DNA of 64,000 nt from Patiria pectinifera (lineage: Eukaryota; Echinodermata; Asteroidea; Valvatida; Asterinidae): assembly GCA_029964075.1 (NCBI GenBank), contig CM057149.1, forward strand, positions 2,056,465-2,120,464, given 5' to 3'. The notes under the pieces were generated by a model, which was not told the origin of the DNA, made no database searches, and saw only the letters and a program-made list of their open reading frames with translations. The position numbers and the translations under genes are program-made. Position 1 is the stretch's first letter. Each line of letters starts with the position of its first letter. Of this stretch, positions 45,400 to 57,432 are shown piece after piece.

Positions 45400-46410
45400 T
45401 TATCTGATATTGTCCAGCCAACAAACCTCCAATACATTTCCATTTTTACAACAAGTACTGATGTCCAACTTGCCATCTCAAACTCCAAAGATATCCCCAA
45501 GGTCTACCTCCACGTTAAAATCCAGCAAGCCAATTCAAAAACAAGGAAGCGCATCAAAACAGAGACGTTTTGCAAAGAGCAACATTACTCATTTACCTGT
45601 GGGAGATGAATGCTGCACTTGGAAGACCTTACTTCTGCGCCCTTCATCTTCAACCTGCAGAGAACACTCACACAAAAGAGAAAACTGGGAAGAAAAAAAA
45701 GTGTTAAGTGAAATGTCAAAACTCTGCATCTTTGAACCCTCAACGAAGACGAACGGAACTGAAACAAGGGGTGAACACAGTGGGCCCGGACGAATAGGGA
45801 GACGAAACAAACAGACAGACATGAACAGAACGGAACAAAACAGCCGGTAACCCCACCACACACACTTTCACAACGGTTTTCCTGGAGCTTAGACCTGCAA
45901 AGAGGACATATCTCCATCCCAAGCTGGAGATATGATCCCAATTTCAGACCAAAGACTCAGGCAGGGTAACTTCCACCGCAGGTGACACAAGTTTCACCTC
46001 CCCCTACCCCCACCCCTTCCCTCCCCGATAGACGTCACACGAAAAAAGGTTACAGGTACTTAACTCAAAACTCGATGAAAACCGGCGTCTTCTCTCTTCG
46101 CAGCATTCAAAAGCTCCCATGTGGCCAAAAAAAGAGCAAGTATACATTGTAAATTCAATATCGAAATTTTCTGACATTACGTCCTGTCATCAAACCTCCA
46201 ATACATTTCCATTTTTACAACAAGTACTGTATGTCCAACTTGCCATTTCAAACTCCAAAGATATCCCCCAAGGGATACCTCCACGTTAAAATCCATGCAG
46301 CAAGCCCATTCAAATACAAGGAAGAGCATCAAAACAGAGATGTTTTGCAAAGAGCAACATTACTCATTTACCTGTGGGAGATGAATGCTGCGCTTGGAAG
46401 ACCTTACATC
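45400..46410 (+). repeat. Direct duplication of a ~240-bp segment
   Basis: About 45423-45635 recurs at 46190-46410 with roughly 90% identity by eye (shared CAAACCTCCAATACATTTCC and TGGGAGATGAATGCTGC). A pyrimidine-rich acceptor and AG|GTAAAT donor on the minus strand frame a small exon-like stretch at 45598-45657 in the first copy only; I cannot show it is used. Confidence 0.75.
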
Positions 46411-47169
46411 TATCATTACCTCTTCCTCCCTTGGCCTCCCATGCCATAAGAACCACGGCATGTGCACTAGGTGCCAGACTGGGACCTTGAGTGAAGGAAA
46501 ACATGCAAAACAAATTCAGGCCAATTTTGCACACTTTTTAGCTGACACAATTCTCCAAATATTTCATGAGGCAATGACAAGATCAACAGCCAAGTTTAAA
46601 GTCTAAATATTTTTTTTTTTTAATTTCTTTAACATTTTGCTCCTGCGAATAAAGCCAATTCACTTAATTTGAAGCCTTAGACTATAGACTGGTACATGTC
46701 CAAGAGTTTCTAAAGATTGGCCTTTCAGAAGTCTGGTGGTATGACAATAGATAATTATTTTGGCACAGTTGATTGATGCAGTTTTAAATGGGTGTCCCAA
46801 AGTTGTGAACTAGCGTTTTTCATGCCTTTCAAACCTAAACCTACGGAACATTTTCGAACAAGTGGGTTTGCTAATACTTTTGGTCATGGTGGTAAAAGGC
46901 CACCTGTTCTTGAATGTTTGTGCCCAAAACTAGCACCACAAATAGGCGCACATTGTGCAGACCATTAAGCTTCCAGTGACCTCATGCAGTGATAGCCTAA
47001 TTACGCGCACTTCTCAAAATCATTACAAATACTGATGAGAACGCTCCAAGATATTTGAGACACACATCAAAATAAAGCTTGTTTCATCATCTTTCATTTT
47101 CCTTGCAATTTAGCATCCCTTCAATTGTTCAAGATTTTTGACGTTATAGTAATCATTTACATTATTTGT

Positions 47170-47620
47170 TAAATGCTTTAAATTATATTACATGTACTGT
47201 ACAACTAAAAATGTACTTATTCTTAAAAAAAATACTAATTTTATTAATTTAGCAATTATTTAATTGGACGGTACAATATTTCATTTTGTTTTTAAAAATA
47301 CTTTGCATAACATTTCGAGCGCTGTGTACACTTCAAAAATGCATAATTTTAAAAAAAAATTAATGCACTCATTACTAATTTCATTAATTAATTTAATTTA
47401 TTACTTGAAACAATTATTTTACTTGCAGGCTCAATAATTCATATTAATGTTTACGTGCTTTAACTTAAAAACGCTATGCATATAAAATGGTAATTATTTT
47501 AAAAAGTAAATAAATGTATTAATGATTTAATTAATTATTTTAATTAATTAATTTAATTAATTAATTCGAATTAATGAATAAATATGTTGTTTATTTAACA
47601 AAAATCCTAATGAGCCATAA
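47170..47620. repeat. Very AT-rich TTAATTAA low-complexity tract
   Basis: The block is about 80% A/T by eye with runs of TTAATTAA/ATTAATTA (47520-47575). Nothing coding. Confidence 0.75.
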
Positions 47621-48117
47621 ACAATAATACACATCATGAAGTGCATAAATTGTTAACGTTACCACCCCTTATCTCTGAACCCACACAGTCAACTTCATTA
47701 GCATAATACTGTAAATAAATTGTTTCAAAAAAGGCATTAAGGCATTGTCTCACGAAGCACAGTGGTGCTATTAATTGGAGAAAAATCTGCTTTTAAAAAT
47801 AATGTTTCAAAGCTGCATGAGTTTACCAGGAAAAAAATTAGTTTGGCGGCTTTGCATGCATGGGAAAAATCTATGTAGCGCGCAAGGTTTAAACTTGCGC
47901 GGAGGACTCAGTTGTCCTGGAAAGTTTAAATTTCTTGATCGTTTAATTTGTTCTGACATAAAAATATTTATAATGGGCAGTGTTTAATGAAAAAGTAATT
48001 GTTTGCCCGACCATACCACTCTGTTTTTGTAACTCAACAAACGCGAACCTCTAGTTTATCTTGGTTTGGATTGGTTTGCTATTTTTAGTTTTACGTCTAA
48101 ACTGGGATGAACATTCT

Positions 48118-48455
48118 GGGTCCGCTCATAAGTCCGACGCCTCATAGGTCCGACGCCTTATAAGTCCGACAAAATCGCACCCCAACCAAATAAAGGCCCA
48201 TAGCCTACGTTCGACGCCTCATAGGTCCAACGCCTCATAAGTCCGACGCCTCATAGCTCCGACGCCTCATAGATCCGAAATTTCAGACTTATGAGGCGTC
48301 GGATCTATGAGGCGTCGGACCTATGAGGTGTCGGACCTATGAGGTGTCGGACGTATGGGCCTGTATTTGGTTGGGGTGCGATTTTGTCGGACTTATGTGG
48401 CGTCGGACCTATGAGGCGTCGGACTTATGAGGCGTCGGACTTATGATACGGCCCC
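48118..48455. repeat. Palindrome built from 16-bp tandem repeats
   Basis: The left arm has repeats of TCCGACGCCTCATAGG/AAG. The right arm has the same unit inverted (CCTATGAGGCGTCGGA). The centre is near 48280 (AAATTTC). Both arms also contain a matching non-repeat stretch (ATCGCACCCCAACCAAATA and its inverse), so the whole 340 bp can fold into a hairpin or cruciform. Confidence 0.9.
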
Positions 48456-49315
48456 GAACATATGAACAAGTTGTTCATGGAGCTCAAACTCTATATAGGC
48501 CTAGAACACAAACCATCGAAATTTTGCATTATCGGACAGCTGTTTGTGTTTCCAATGTTACAGTAAAATTGGAATTTGATTTGTGAAAGGAATCAAAACT
48601 AAAATGCTTGATATTTTTAATCGCCTTTTGTTTTATCGTTCTCATGGTGCACCTCAAACTGAATACATGTTGTTGCTCAAATGTACGTGCATAAAAGCAC
48701 CTACAAGTGGAACAAACAGTTAATAATAAAACTCCTATACACAGCCTTTTCAGCACAGGATCAGGAACCCGCACTCACCACCATTATTGCTGTCAATTCT
48801 TTCCTTCACTTTTTTCCTCTGAATTCAATTAAGAGATCCATGTTTGCTCATTAGTGAATGTGTTGTCTCAGGCACAAGGGCTTGTTTGCATAGAGTGAAA
48901 CGAGCCGGACGTATATCTTTCACTGTCCGACTGCCGGTGCCATATTCCTGGTTGACCTTCCAAATCTACAACACCGTCTGCTCCGTTTTGACGCAACTCC
49001 AGCAGGGGTGAAATAGGTAATTAGATTTTCTTTATACATAATTAGATTTTCTTTATACAACATTTTCACGGGTACTTTTCATGTTTTAATTTATGTTACG
49101 GTATAATCAACACATTATATTAAAACACTGATTTCTTACAAGAAACGGTTGTGAAGAAAGTGAAGACTGTGAAGTCATTTTGATTAGCCGTTGATGATGC
49201 TGCGATGAAAGTCTATGGTTGGGGAGTACATGTAGTTTCAATCGATGCATAGACGCGCTCATGTAGACTGGTAGGTTTAGATGACGGACCATGACAACTT
49301 CATGTATACTCATAC

Positions 49316-49373
49316 CGGAGCCTCCAAAGGGGTCCTGATCCTCGTCCGTGTAAGATTTTTGCACGAATGACAT
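49316..49373 (-). CDS. Possible first exon of an unknown minus-strand gene
   Basis: From the ATG at 49373 it reads MSFVQKSYTDEDQDPFGGSG up to a donor-like CTCCG|GTATGAG. The peptide is acidic and looks coding, but I do not recognise it and found no second exon. Low confidence. Confidence 0.3.
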
Positions 49374-50009
49374 ATCTATTTCGTTTCTGATTAATAAAAA
49401 TGTTTAAAGGGGATGATGGTTAGATCGCAGTAGTGACATGCCTTTATTGGAACACGAATAATTTCAAAACCTTTTTGAAAATCAATCCAATACTCACCAG
49501 GGATAAGTTAAGCTTCCAATCTTTAGAATGATATAAAACATAATGGCGGCACGTGTTTCCGCGCCGACGCTAGATCCTCGCAAAAGAAAATATGTTGCGG
49601 GTCATTTGGGACCCGTTTCCTTTAACATCTACTTCATTTGCAGTCATTTCTGTCAAACAAACACCATCAAGATAATGTTTTTAATTTCATTGGAGTATAA
49701 AATAATCGTGATACTACTGTAACAGTTTCGATTTTGCTTTTTTTCTTTGCGATGGATTTGTGTCATATCCGTTGTTGTTATTGTCGTTGTTGTCGTTGCT
49801 GTCGTTGATGTCGTTGTTATTGTTTTTAAGAAATAATTCGCGTTGTATATTATGCATAGAACATCTAGTATACAGTCAATTTTAATGCAGGTCAATCAGT
49901 AATTACAGACAGAATGGAATGAAGCTTAAAGTCAACATTCAATATACTACAACGACCATTCAAGTATTGTCCGTAAAATCTATGCTTATTAATTTTTTTT
50001 CAGATCGAG

Positions 50010-50070
50010 ATGAACACTCAGCACAGACTCTCTGTGTGTTTCGTCCTCGTCACATTTGGAACGTATATTT
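50010..50070 (+). CDS. Fibrinogen-related protein exon 1 (signal peptide)
   Basis: The ATG at 50010 opens a typical signal peptide (basic start, then SVCFVLVTFGTYI). Donor ATTT|GTAAGT, phase 1. A poly-T acceptor ends at 50003, so this is an internal exon with 6 nt of 5' UTR. Confidence 0.88.
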
Positions 50071-51345
50071 GTAAGTATTATACACCCGTCCTTTGATGTT
50101 AAGACATAAATCTCTGTTCACTTGAGATATGGCGGGAAATCAGTTCGATTCCCAAGTTTGAAATTCGCTTGCAATTGACAATTCTTGCTGTTACTTCGTT
50201 ACGTTTTATTTCAAAACCTCAAGTATTCTTTCCAAGGTTTGGGTAAATTTGTTTGATTTGAATGCCAAGGTGCGGATGTCTTTCCTATACAGCATAGCTA
50301 TTTGATAATATCTACCACTGCTCTTCAACATATTCGATTTTATTATCCTAACAAACTTTCAGTTTGTAGGCTGTGTTTTAGCTAAACCGAAAACTACTTG
50401 TTTATTAACGGAGGTTTTCAACTCTCTGAAAATACGCCTTTACTTGGGGTTGCTTTTGCGCCCATAAAGCACATAGGATACGCCTGATTTATTTTCCAGC
50501 GCTAATAATTCGAAATGTGTAAAATAATAATTCCAGTACTCATTGTGGGCAGATTTGTGGTTCTATGTCTCATTCTATTTTTCGAGGTGAAACTCGAAAA
50601 AAAAGAGTCCTAATAATAATGTCCGAGTGAAACACATAGCTTTCCATAGGTTTCCCCACTGTTCAAAAACATTTTCTTTTCTAATTTACCATATTAATAT
50701 TCAAATTCGTCCAGCAAAATTGGTTTAGTGCACTTTCAATACATTCAATTTCGTCATGTAATTTCAATTTTATTTGAAGCAAATTCAAACCATGAGCACA
50801 CCTATATTCGGGGAGGAGTATTCGATTTCGTATCGACTACGCTGAACCATGTTATTGAGAAACGAATTCGTCTTATGTCACACAATTTCATCTTGCCTAA
50901 TTATGACATTTTCAGTAGAAGGCATATGGTCTGTTGATAATATAATTTCGCACTTTTTTTCTTTTTCTTTCCTAGTTGTCATAAATTTGTTGGTCGTGTC
51001 TTTTGCTTTTATTTTCTTATAACTTTCATACCATTAAAAATCACATTTTAATGTTGTATGTGCACGGCATCCTGCTAAACATTACATTAAAATGGATTGC
51101 CCGAAATACTGTGCCACGATCGATATGAATTGAAACTGTAGGAATTAGTAGCGTGATGATTCATCAAAATATTGGAACTTATTAATTTGATAGCCCAATC
51201 CGAAATTTTGTGCGAAGCCTCATAAGAATATAGGAAAGCTCATGGAACTAAAATGGAACATATCTATATACTGAGGTGACCACATGCGCACATAAACCAT
51301 GGATGTACGAAATTGCCAGTTCATTTAAAATGGTATATTCCTCAG

Positions 51346-51567
51346 CCGCGAGAGCCAAGATTTGCTACATTCACCAATCTGCTGTGAATGGAGGCGTTGC
51401 TAAATGGGTGACGCCCCTTGATCCATGCACTTGTACAGAGACACGCCCAGGGGGCGTCAACATCTATATGGAAAATCAGGAAACACCCGACGGCTACTTG
51501 GATCAGGTGATATTTACACAGGATACGGACAAACTGAAGGCGTGGTTTGGCTGTGAAGGTGTAGAAG
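51346..51567 (+). CDS. Fibrinogen-related protein exon 2 (unknown N-terminal segment)
   Basis: Acceptor tatattcctcag, donor GAAG|GTATTC, phases 1 to 1. It encodes a compact segment with ICYIHQSAVNGGVAKWV, CTCTETRPGGVNIY and DKLKAWFGCEG. It has four Cys (in KIC, the PCTC pair and GCEG), so it could fold as a small disulfide domain. I do not recognise it. Confidence 0.85.
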
Positions 51568-51775
51568 GTATTCAGTTTTTCCAATCTTTTTCGTGAATAT
51601 GTTATCCTATCTAAGGGTGATGGCAGAATGGTTTGATTTGTTCCCCACTATTACTCTTGTTCGAAATTTTGCGGCAACTTTTAGTACATAACAGACATCC
51701 TTTCAAACGAGTGGAAATGCAAGGATCGCTTTGCATATATACATATGTATTTGATTACGACAGAGTCTATTCCAT

Positions 51776-52008
51776 AGGCGTAGCCAGCGGGGGGCGGGTA
51801 TCAATAACCACCAACGATATAGTAGTGTGCATTATCGTCAGTTTTGAACAGCCCCCCATCGACAGATGGTACCAGCCCCCGATTTTACGAAGGCAAAGAC
51901 GTGTCCGGAGAAGAAAAAAGCCTGTCTACAGTTCAGCACGGATGAGAAAGTGCCCTTTTCAAGAATGTTTACCCCCCCCCAAATAAAAATGACCGTGCTA
52001 CGCCCCTG
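51776..52008. mobile_element. hAT-like MITE in intron 2 of the fibrinogen-related gene
   Basis: It starts AGGCGTAGCCAGCGGGGGGC and ends GCTACGCCCCTG, with an exact 8-bp target duplication TATTCCAT (51768-51775 and 52009-52016). Rich in G and C runs. Confidence 0.85.
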
Positions 52009-52243
52009 TATTCCATATTATTAGTGTCGTTACAGGGAGATTTATAGTGACAATCTTATTTAACATAGCCCCTAGCTCCTCTGTTGTCATCAGGCGTTTC
52101 ATTTCGGGCTGAAAACTGGTGGATCCGTCCCGTTGTCGCCTCTCTTCATACTATAAAGCAAGAACACTCACAAATTGAAACCATTCCATCACGAACGCAT
52201 GTATATATTTATTTATTTGTGTATTGATTTTTTAATGTTGAAG

Positions 52244-52401
52244 AACCAACACCCATCGAGATTCCCGGTGAAATGACCGATTGCCAAGATGTCCTCCAAC
52301 ATGGGTCATTGGAGAGTGGTTTAAACATCATCTATCCGGGTGGAAACCAACCCAGTTTGACAGTGTACTGTGATATGGATACAGATGGTGGTGGCTGGAT
52401 C
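52244..52401 (+). CDS. Fibrinogen-related protein exon 3 (start of FReD)
   Basis: The acceptor is gttgaag (weak), the donor GATC|GTGAGT. After PTPIEIPGEM comes TDCQDVLQHG, the usual (D/N)C.D(V/L)... opening of a fibrinogen-like domain. It ends VYCDMDTDGGGWI, the universal (V/M)YCDM.TDGGGW(T/I) motif. Confidence 0.93.
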
Positions 52402-52878
52402 GTGAGTATACCTTGAAGTTATTATACCTGCAAGTAGATTTTAGCAAGTAACAATTCTAACGTTATTCACATTCGAATGATGCTTCAGAGAACAACGAAA
52501 ACCCCAGCCCACGTTTAGTTATGGACAAATCACTTTACAACTTATTTTGAGGCCCACAATCATTTCAGGAATATCTGTCTTGCTGTGCGTTCAATGGGCG
52601 CAAAGGCAAACCAAAAGTACATTGTAATTTTGAGAGGGTTGAAAATGTCCTGAAAAAGACCAAAAAATACGTTTTTCCGTTTAAATGAAACAAATTGAAA
52701 ATTGGAGGAAAAAAAATGATGTGTCGAAGAGCACGGGTAGATCAACTTTAACATTCAATCGTTGTCATGTTATTTTTAGCAAAATGTTGTGGGTCAAAAG
52801 CCGAAATTCAAAACAGGTTTTTTTTTAAGGCAGGAGGCAAAAAGTTCACCATTAAAAGTGTTCGATATTTTCCTTCAG

Positions 52879-52937
52879 GTGTTTCAGCGAAGGGTGAATG
52901 GGTCTGTGGACTTTTATCGTGACTGGCAGACTTACAG
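52879..52937 (+). CDS. Fibrinogen-related protein exon 4
   Basis: Acceptor ttttccttcag, donor ACAG|GTACTG. It encodes VFQRRVNGSVDFYRDWQTY, the conserved V(F/I)QRR..GSVDF.R.W..Y stretch of FReD domains. It ends inside an Arg codon. Confidence 0.94.
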
Positions 52938-53089
52938 GTACTGAAATATATTTAAGCACAACTATAATTGATATTAATCTCAAAACTTGCATAAAAATAT
53001 ATAAATAAACGGGAGGTTTTTTTTTATAGACAAAGCAGTCAATCCCTCTATGCTTGGGCAAATTTGGTACGGTACCGCTTCAAAGAAAC

Positions 53090-53262
53090 CAGTGGCGTAC
53101 TAGGGTCCGATTTGCAATGAGGGGGGGGGGGGGTAATTTACGTGTGTGTGGTTGGAAAGGGGCGGATTAAATGATGGGGGAAAAACACGAGGGGGGAGCT
53201 GAAAGGGCGCATAGTATAGCGGACGCCCCATCCCCACCCGCGTTCTGATGTGTATGCCACTG
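53090..53262. mobile_element. hAT-like MITE in intron 4 of the fibrinogen-related gene
   Basis: Ends CAGTGGCGTACTAGG and the inverse of CAGTGGCATACAC, with a G run at 53118-53131. No matching 8-bp flank was found, so an old or altered copy. Confidence 0.6.
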
Positions 53263-53299
53263 TTTAAGGAAAGAGTATCATCGCAACTTACATTTCCAG

Positions 53300-53502
53300 A
53301 AACGGTTTTGGAAACTTGTCTGGGGACTTTTGGCTGGGCAACGAGAACTTGAGACGTCTAACGGGGACTGGCAGCTGGGAGTTACGCGTGGACCTACTGG
53401 CTTGGGACGGCAGTCAGGCATATACAAAGTACAGAGTATTTCGTGTGGTTGGGAACATGTTCCAATTGGAAGTGGCTGGAAAAGAGCCAGGCGGTGGAGG
53501 AG
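53300..53502 (+). CDS. Fibrinogen-related protein exon 5
   Basis: Acceptor acatttccag, donor GGAG|GTATGT. It encodes GFGNLSGDFWLGNENL, ELRVDLLAWDGSQAYTKY and a Gly-rich end (GGGG). GF.NL.G(D/E)FWLGNE and the ELR(V/I)DL..W stretch are family hallmarks. Confidence 0.94.
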
Positions 53503-53519
53503 GTATGTCATCAATATTA

Positions 53520-55170
53520 AGGTCTTGTTTCAAGACTGTGTTTGGATTTTATTCCCCTTAATATGCAGCCGCCCTGACCCTGGCAAGCGTGGTCAACCAT
53601 CGCGGCGGTAGAGGGCGCTATCAGTGGCTATGTGTTCGGGCCGTTTATATGCCTCGTTTCACTTTCCCGGCCCATTCTTCTCCATAGCATAATTTAGAAC
53701 AAGTGAAAATGAAATGGAACGCAATGGAACTTAGTGGAAGTGAATGAAACATTAAGATTAAAGATATAAAACATATTGAACCATTTTGAAACAAGTTACA
53801 AGAAAATGCCGGGAGCCCCCACGCCCACCCCCTCACGCCCCGCGCTACGCTGATGGGTCGGTCTGGCCAGGTTAAACAACTTGAAATAGGGCTCAGGGTT
53901 GGAGGGGTGTTTTTCAAGTCAAGGATGCGTAGAATGCATGCATCATGGGAAGGGAAAAGGTAATAGATATTGGAGGGGGAAGATATTGGAGTGGTTGTAT
54001 GAATGGTCAGCATCTGGCAACTTCAGTCATAGTGAATGTAAAGTCAAGAGGAAGACCAATGTTGTAGTCTGACTAGAATGTGAATCTACGAGTAAGGCTA
54101 GCCACACATTCTCTTTTTAAAAAGGAAAATGCAAAAGACAGACAATACTTACTACGTATAGGCCTAGTGGCCATCTTAATTAGAGGGTATCTTTGTGGTT
54201 TACTTCAGTAACAATTAATGCACAATAGATGACTCATGCTATCCCAGCTTAACAAAGTCATTGCTGTCTAAGATGGCTTTTACGATGCAGCCCTTATTCG
54301 TAGAAGCCATCTCAGACGGCAATGACTTTGTTAGGAATGACTGGATGGTTCCTATCCAGTCATCAGTCTCTCTCAACTCCTTCTCATGCTCCTTCTGTCC
54401 TTCCCACCGTGAGGGCTTGACTCCTATAGAAGTGTACATTAGTCTGGGATGCATAATCGGAATTATTGTGGAAAACATTCAAATCCGTCTCTAACCAATG
54501 ATCCAGAGAAACCTTTAGGCCTGACACCTATTTCGAATGTTATCCATGAATTCCTGATTCTATAACAACTGTTGGTGGCATAAAGAAAACTTTTGCAAAA
54601 AGGCCTTCATAAACTTTTGTTTGCCGTGTAATTATTTGTACAATATGGAGGGGGGCAATAGACAAAACGGAAATCTCACTCCCCTTCCCTTGTTCCCTCG
54701 AAAACGTTTTTGCCCACACCGCACGCACGTGCATTAGCTTACATGTACTTGACCGTACTTGCAAGAGACAGGCTGATGAGGGTCCGATCGAGACTTGGAC
54801 CGAGAACCATCAACATTTCTGAATTTATAATACCTACCAATTTACTGGTGACATTAATGAGCGTTATGGTTCTCACTGTCACAAGACAAGAGCATTATAA
54901 CTGGCATTATTTCTATCAAGCATTGCAGTGTGCACGATGGTCATTGCCTGTTGTCGGGAATATCATTTGGGGGAGGGGGTCAAATCCAGGAGAGGGTGCG
55001 GCAGGGAGGTGGATTTGAATCACCGAATGGTCTTCTGCTTTGACACGTTTTCATCGCAATCATATTCTTTACTCAACTACAATGCCTCTTCATTTTGTAC
55101 CCTTTTTTCGTCATCTATTTTCGTCATCCATTTTCTTCCACCACAATAATATCATCGCTCCACACGATTT
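53520..55170. other. Intron 5 of the fibrinogen-related gene
   Basis: It is 1.7 kb, with a hairpin at 54251-54332 (AACAAAGTCATTGC and its inverse around AAGATGGCTT). No additional exon seen. Confidence 0.6.
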
Positions 55171-55178
55171 TTCCCCAG

Positions 55179-55438
55179 GAGACTCATTGTCTCATCACAA
55201 TGGAAGCAAATTCTCCACACTGGACCAAGACAACGATGGCTATAGTGGGTCCTGCGCGCTAGACTACCAAGGAGGTTGGTGGTATCATTCCGCCTGCATC
55301 TTGAGTCATCTGAACGGTCCTTACCAGGACTATGAGCAGGCAATGACGGGGGACAGCAGAGGCATCGTCTGGTTCACATTCCAACGAAATTATAATTCAA
55401 TGAAGGAAACACAAATGAAAATCCGAAAAACTGTGTAA
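55179..55438 (+). CDS. Fibrinogen-related protein exon 6 (FReD C-terminus)
   Basis: Acceptor gatttttccccag. It encodes [20 protein letters not shown], then [20 protein letters not shown] and [20 protein letters not shown], ending RKTV-stop. It carries the calcium-type loop, the second Cys pair and the WW(Y/F)..C..S.LNG ligand pocket. Family members usually have S(N/D)LNG; here it is SHLNG. Confidence 0.95.
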
Positions 55439-55933
55439 AATGTTAACAGTTAACTACTTTGTAAAAAAAAGAAGACATTTATAATTAGAAATTTAACCAT
55501 AAATAAGGGTGCGCGTACACACTACCAAACACTGTGAATTAGCGCGCGTGATCTCATTGATATTTTGCGATCCCATGGGTAATTTTGAATAAGTGGTCCT
55601 TGCGGCCTATAATTGGGATTGATAATTGTAGAAATGGTTAAGCATTTGTGACTTGTTGCTTCAAACTCGGACGATTTTGTTTGGAAAAAAACACCTTGTG
55701 GGTCTATTTGGCATAGATGCGGGGGTAACATTTAGACATGGGCCCAGAGATTGGCGACCGTTTTGGGGGAGGTTTTGGGATGGGGGATATAAAAAATTAA
55801 TTGACGTGGCTACCTCTGGTTAAATTGTACAGAAAATTGAAGAAAAAAACATTGCCACCTTACTCCTGAGCGTCACAAGGCGGCGGTTTTTAGTCCGATT
55901 TTGCGTTGTTTTAGTGGAACCCATGGAGATGTA

Positions 55934-56562
55934 CAGGGTGAGTAAAAAAAGCGAAACCCAAAGCCAAAAAATTATATTTCATATTTAAAAGAAATATGTA
56001 GCACTTAACATAATTTTGACTTGAAAGCCAATTTCATAAGCTACTTAGATGAAAAAAATACTGAAGGTGCTCAATCCGTTCAAAGAATATCACCATTTAA
56101 ACGCAATGACCCTAAAACCTGTTTCATCCAAAAGTGAGATTTCAAGAATCGTCGTCACATTGTCTTCAAACATCAGTTTAAAAGTTAAAAATATTCAACA
56201 AAGTCCTTTTGAAGGCCCATCTTTAAAAACAAAAGTGGATTTGATAAGTCATATTGTTTGCCTACAGTTGTGTATTACAGTTGTTGTCAGTTGTTGAAAC
56301 AAGTTTATTGTGTCATTGTCTTTGTTGTTCCAAACAGTCAGAATACACAATATTAACTGCTTTTTTGGACGAACAAGGTTTTAGGGTCATTGCGTTTAAA
56401 TGGTGATTCTTTGAACGGATTAAGCAATTTCAGTAATTTTTCTTCTAAAAGGAGCTTATGAAATTGACTTTCCAGTCATTGTTATGTTTGGTGCTACATA
56501 TTTTCTTTAAATATGAAATATATTTTTGCGGAGTTGGTTTCCGCTTTTTTTTGCTCAGGCTG
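55934..56562. mobile_element. Mariner-type foldback MITE
   Basis: It has ends CAGGGTGAGTAAAAAAAGCG and the inverse of CAGCCTGAGCAAAAAAAAGC, flanked by TA on both sides. Arms of about 190 bp (55980-56120 and 56370-56520) pair imperfectly (shared TTAAACGCAATGACCCTAAA). It has the same architecture as the element at 17971-18663 but is not the same sequence. Confidence 0.85.
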
Positions 56563-56721
56563 TATAATTATACAGCTCTAGATGGTGGAACCGCGGATCT
56601 CACGTGGGTTGAAGGTAACATGAAACAGCGCCCTCATTTGACTCACCGAGTTTCCGATCATGTAAATTCACTGGTATCCTTGCAAGTGATTCGAAACCAG
56701 TGGAATTTTGCCACAAACCAT

Positions 56722-57178
56722 GGTGACCGTTTTAGCCGATTTTCGGCTAACTTTGACAGATTTTTTTGGTTAAAAAAGGAGTTTGACAGAAAATTTGACA
56801 GAATGGATTTTTTGGCAGATTTCTGGCCGAATTCTGCAAGAAGGTTATTTGACAGGAAAACAGCAAATTTGCAAAAAAATGGTATATTTGTTTTACAAAA
56901 CCTTCAATCTTTTCAAACAAACCCTGGGAACTGGATTTCGTCTTGACACAACCGCGTTTTGCCTGACATTTACGTAAATTCCTATAATCTTTATGTGGCT
57001 ATAGATTGTTTATAATGCAATTTGAACATTCATTAAGGCAATATTACAACATCTACTTGTGATTTAAAGTGTTTATAGTGTATTTCGAGTAATTCTGGGG
57101 AATTTGGCAGATTTTTGATCCATCTGACAGATTTTTGAAGTGCATTTAGCAGAATTTAGTCATGACCCTTACGGTCAC
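56722..57178. mobile_element. Short element with GGTGACCGTT ends (copy 1)
   Basis: It starts GGTGACCGTTTTAGCCGA and ends TTACGGTCACC. The inside is dominated by TTTGACAGA/TTGGCAGATTT units. A second, inverted copy lies at about 58195-58443. Confidence 0.65.
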
Positions 57179-57432
57179 CCTGCCGCAAACCGGCGGCTGG
57201 TTTTTATTTTTACAGGTCGGGCTAAATTGTAATCGTGTAGTGACAGTAAAATTCCTGTAATTCTTTGCATTGAAAGTATGAAGACTAACTAAATGTAAAT
57301 CTAAATACATGGACCTCTCATCTACACAATATTTGACGGAAATCTTGCGTCTTTGTTTTCTTCTCTGTTGACGAGTTTCCTGTGACCTGTTCCACTGAAG
57401 TAATCGTGTGCTGCTGTTGATTTTGTACCGTT

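Larger units (their letters stand above)
50004..55438 (+). other. Gene: secreted fibrinogen-related protein (six exons)
   Basis: Six exons (61 coding + 222 + 158 + 59 + 203 + 260 nt) join with consistent phases into 320 codons plus stop. Layout: signal peptide (1-20), an unrecognised 75-residue segment (22-94), a short Pro/Glu hinge and a fibrinogen-like C-terminal domain (about 102-320). Both family disulfide pairs are present (C108-C137, C260-C274). The polymerisation-pocket motif [16 protein letters not shown] and a DQDND calcium-type loop (250-254) are also seen. The family includes ficolins, tachylectins and FREPs, which bind acetylated sugars in innate immunity or act as matrix proteins. 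There is no collagen-like or coiled-coil stretch. The acceptor just before the ATG (cag at 50001-50003) implies a separate upstream 5' UTR exon. hAT-like MITEs sit in introns 2 and 4. Confidence 0.93.

Noticed and set aside
56049..56297. 82-codon plus-strand frame
   Set aside because: It lies inside the arms of a mariner-type foldback MITE.
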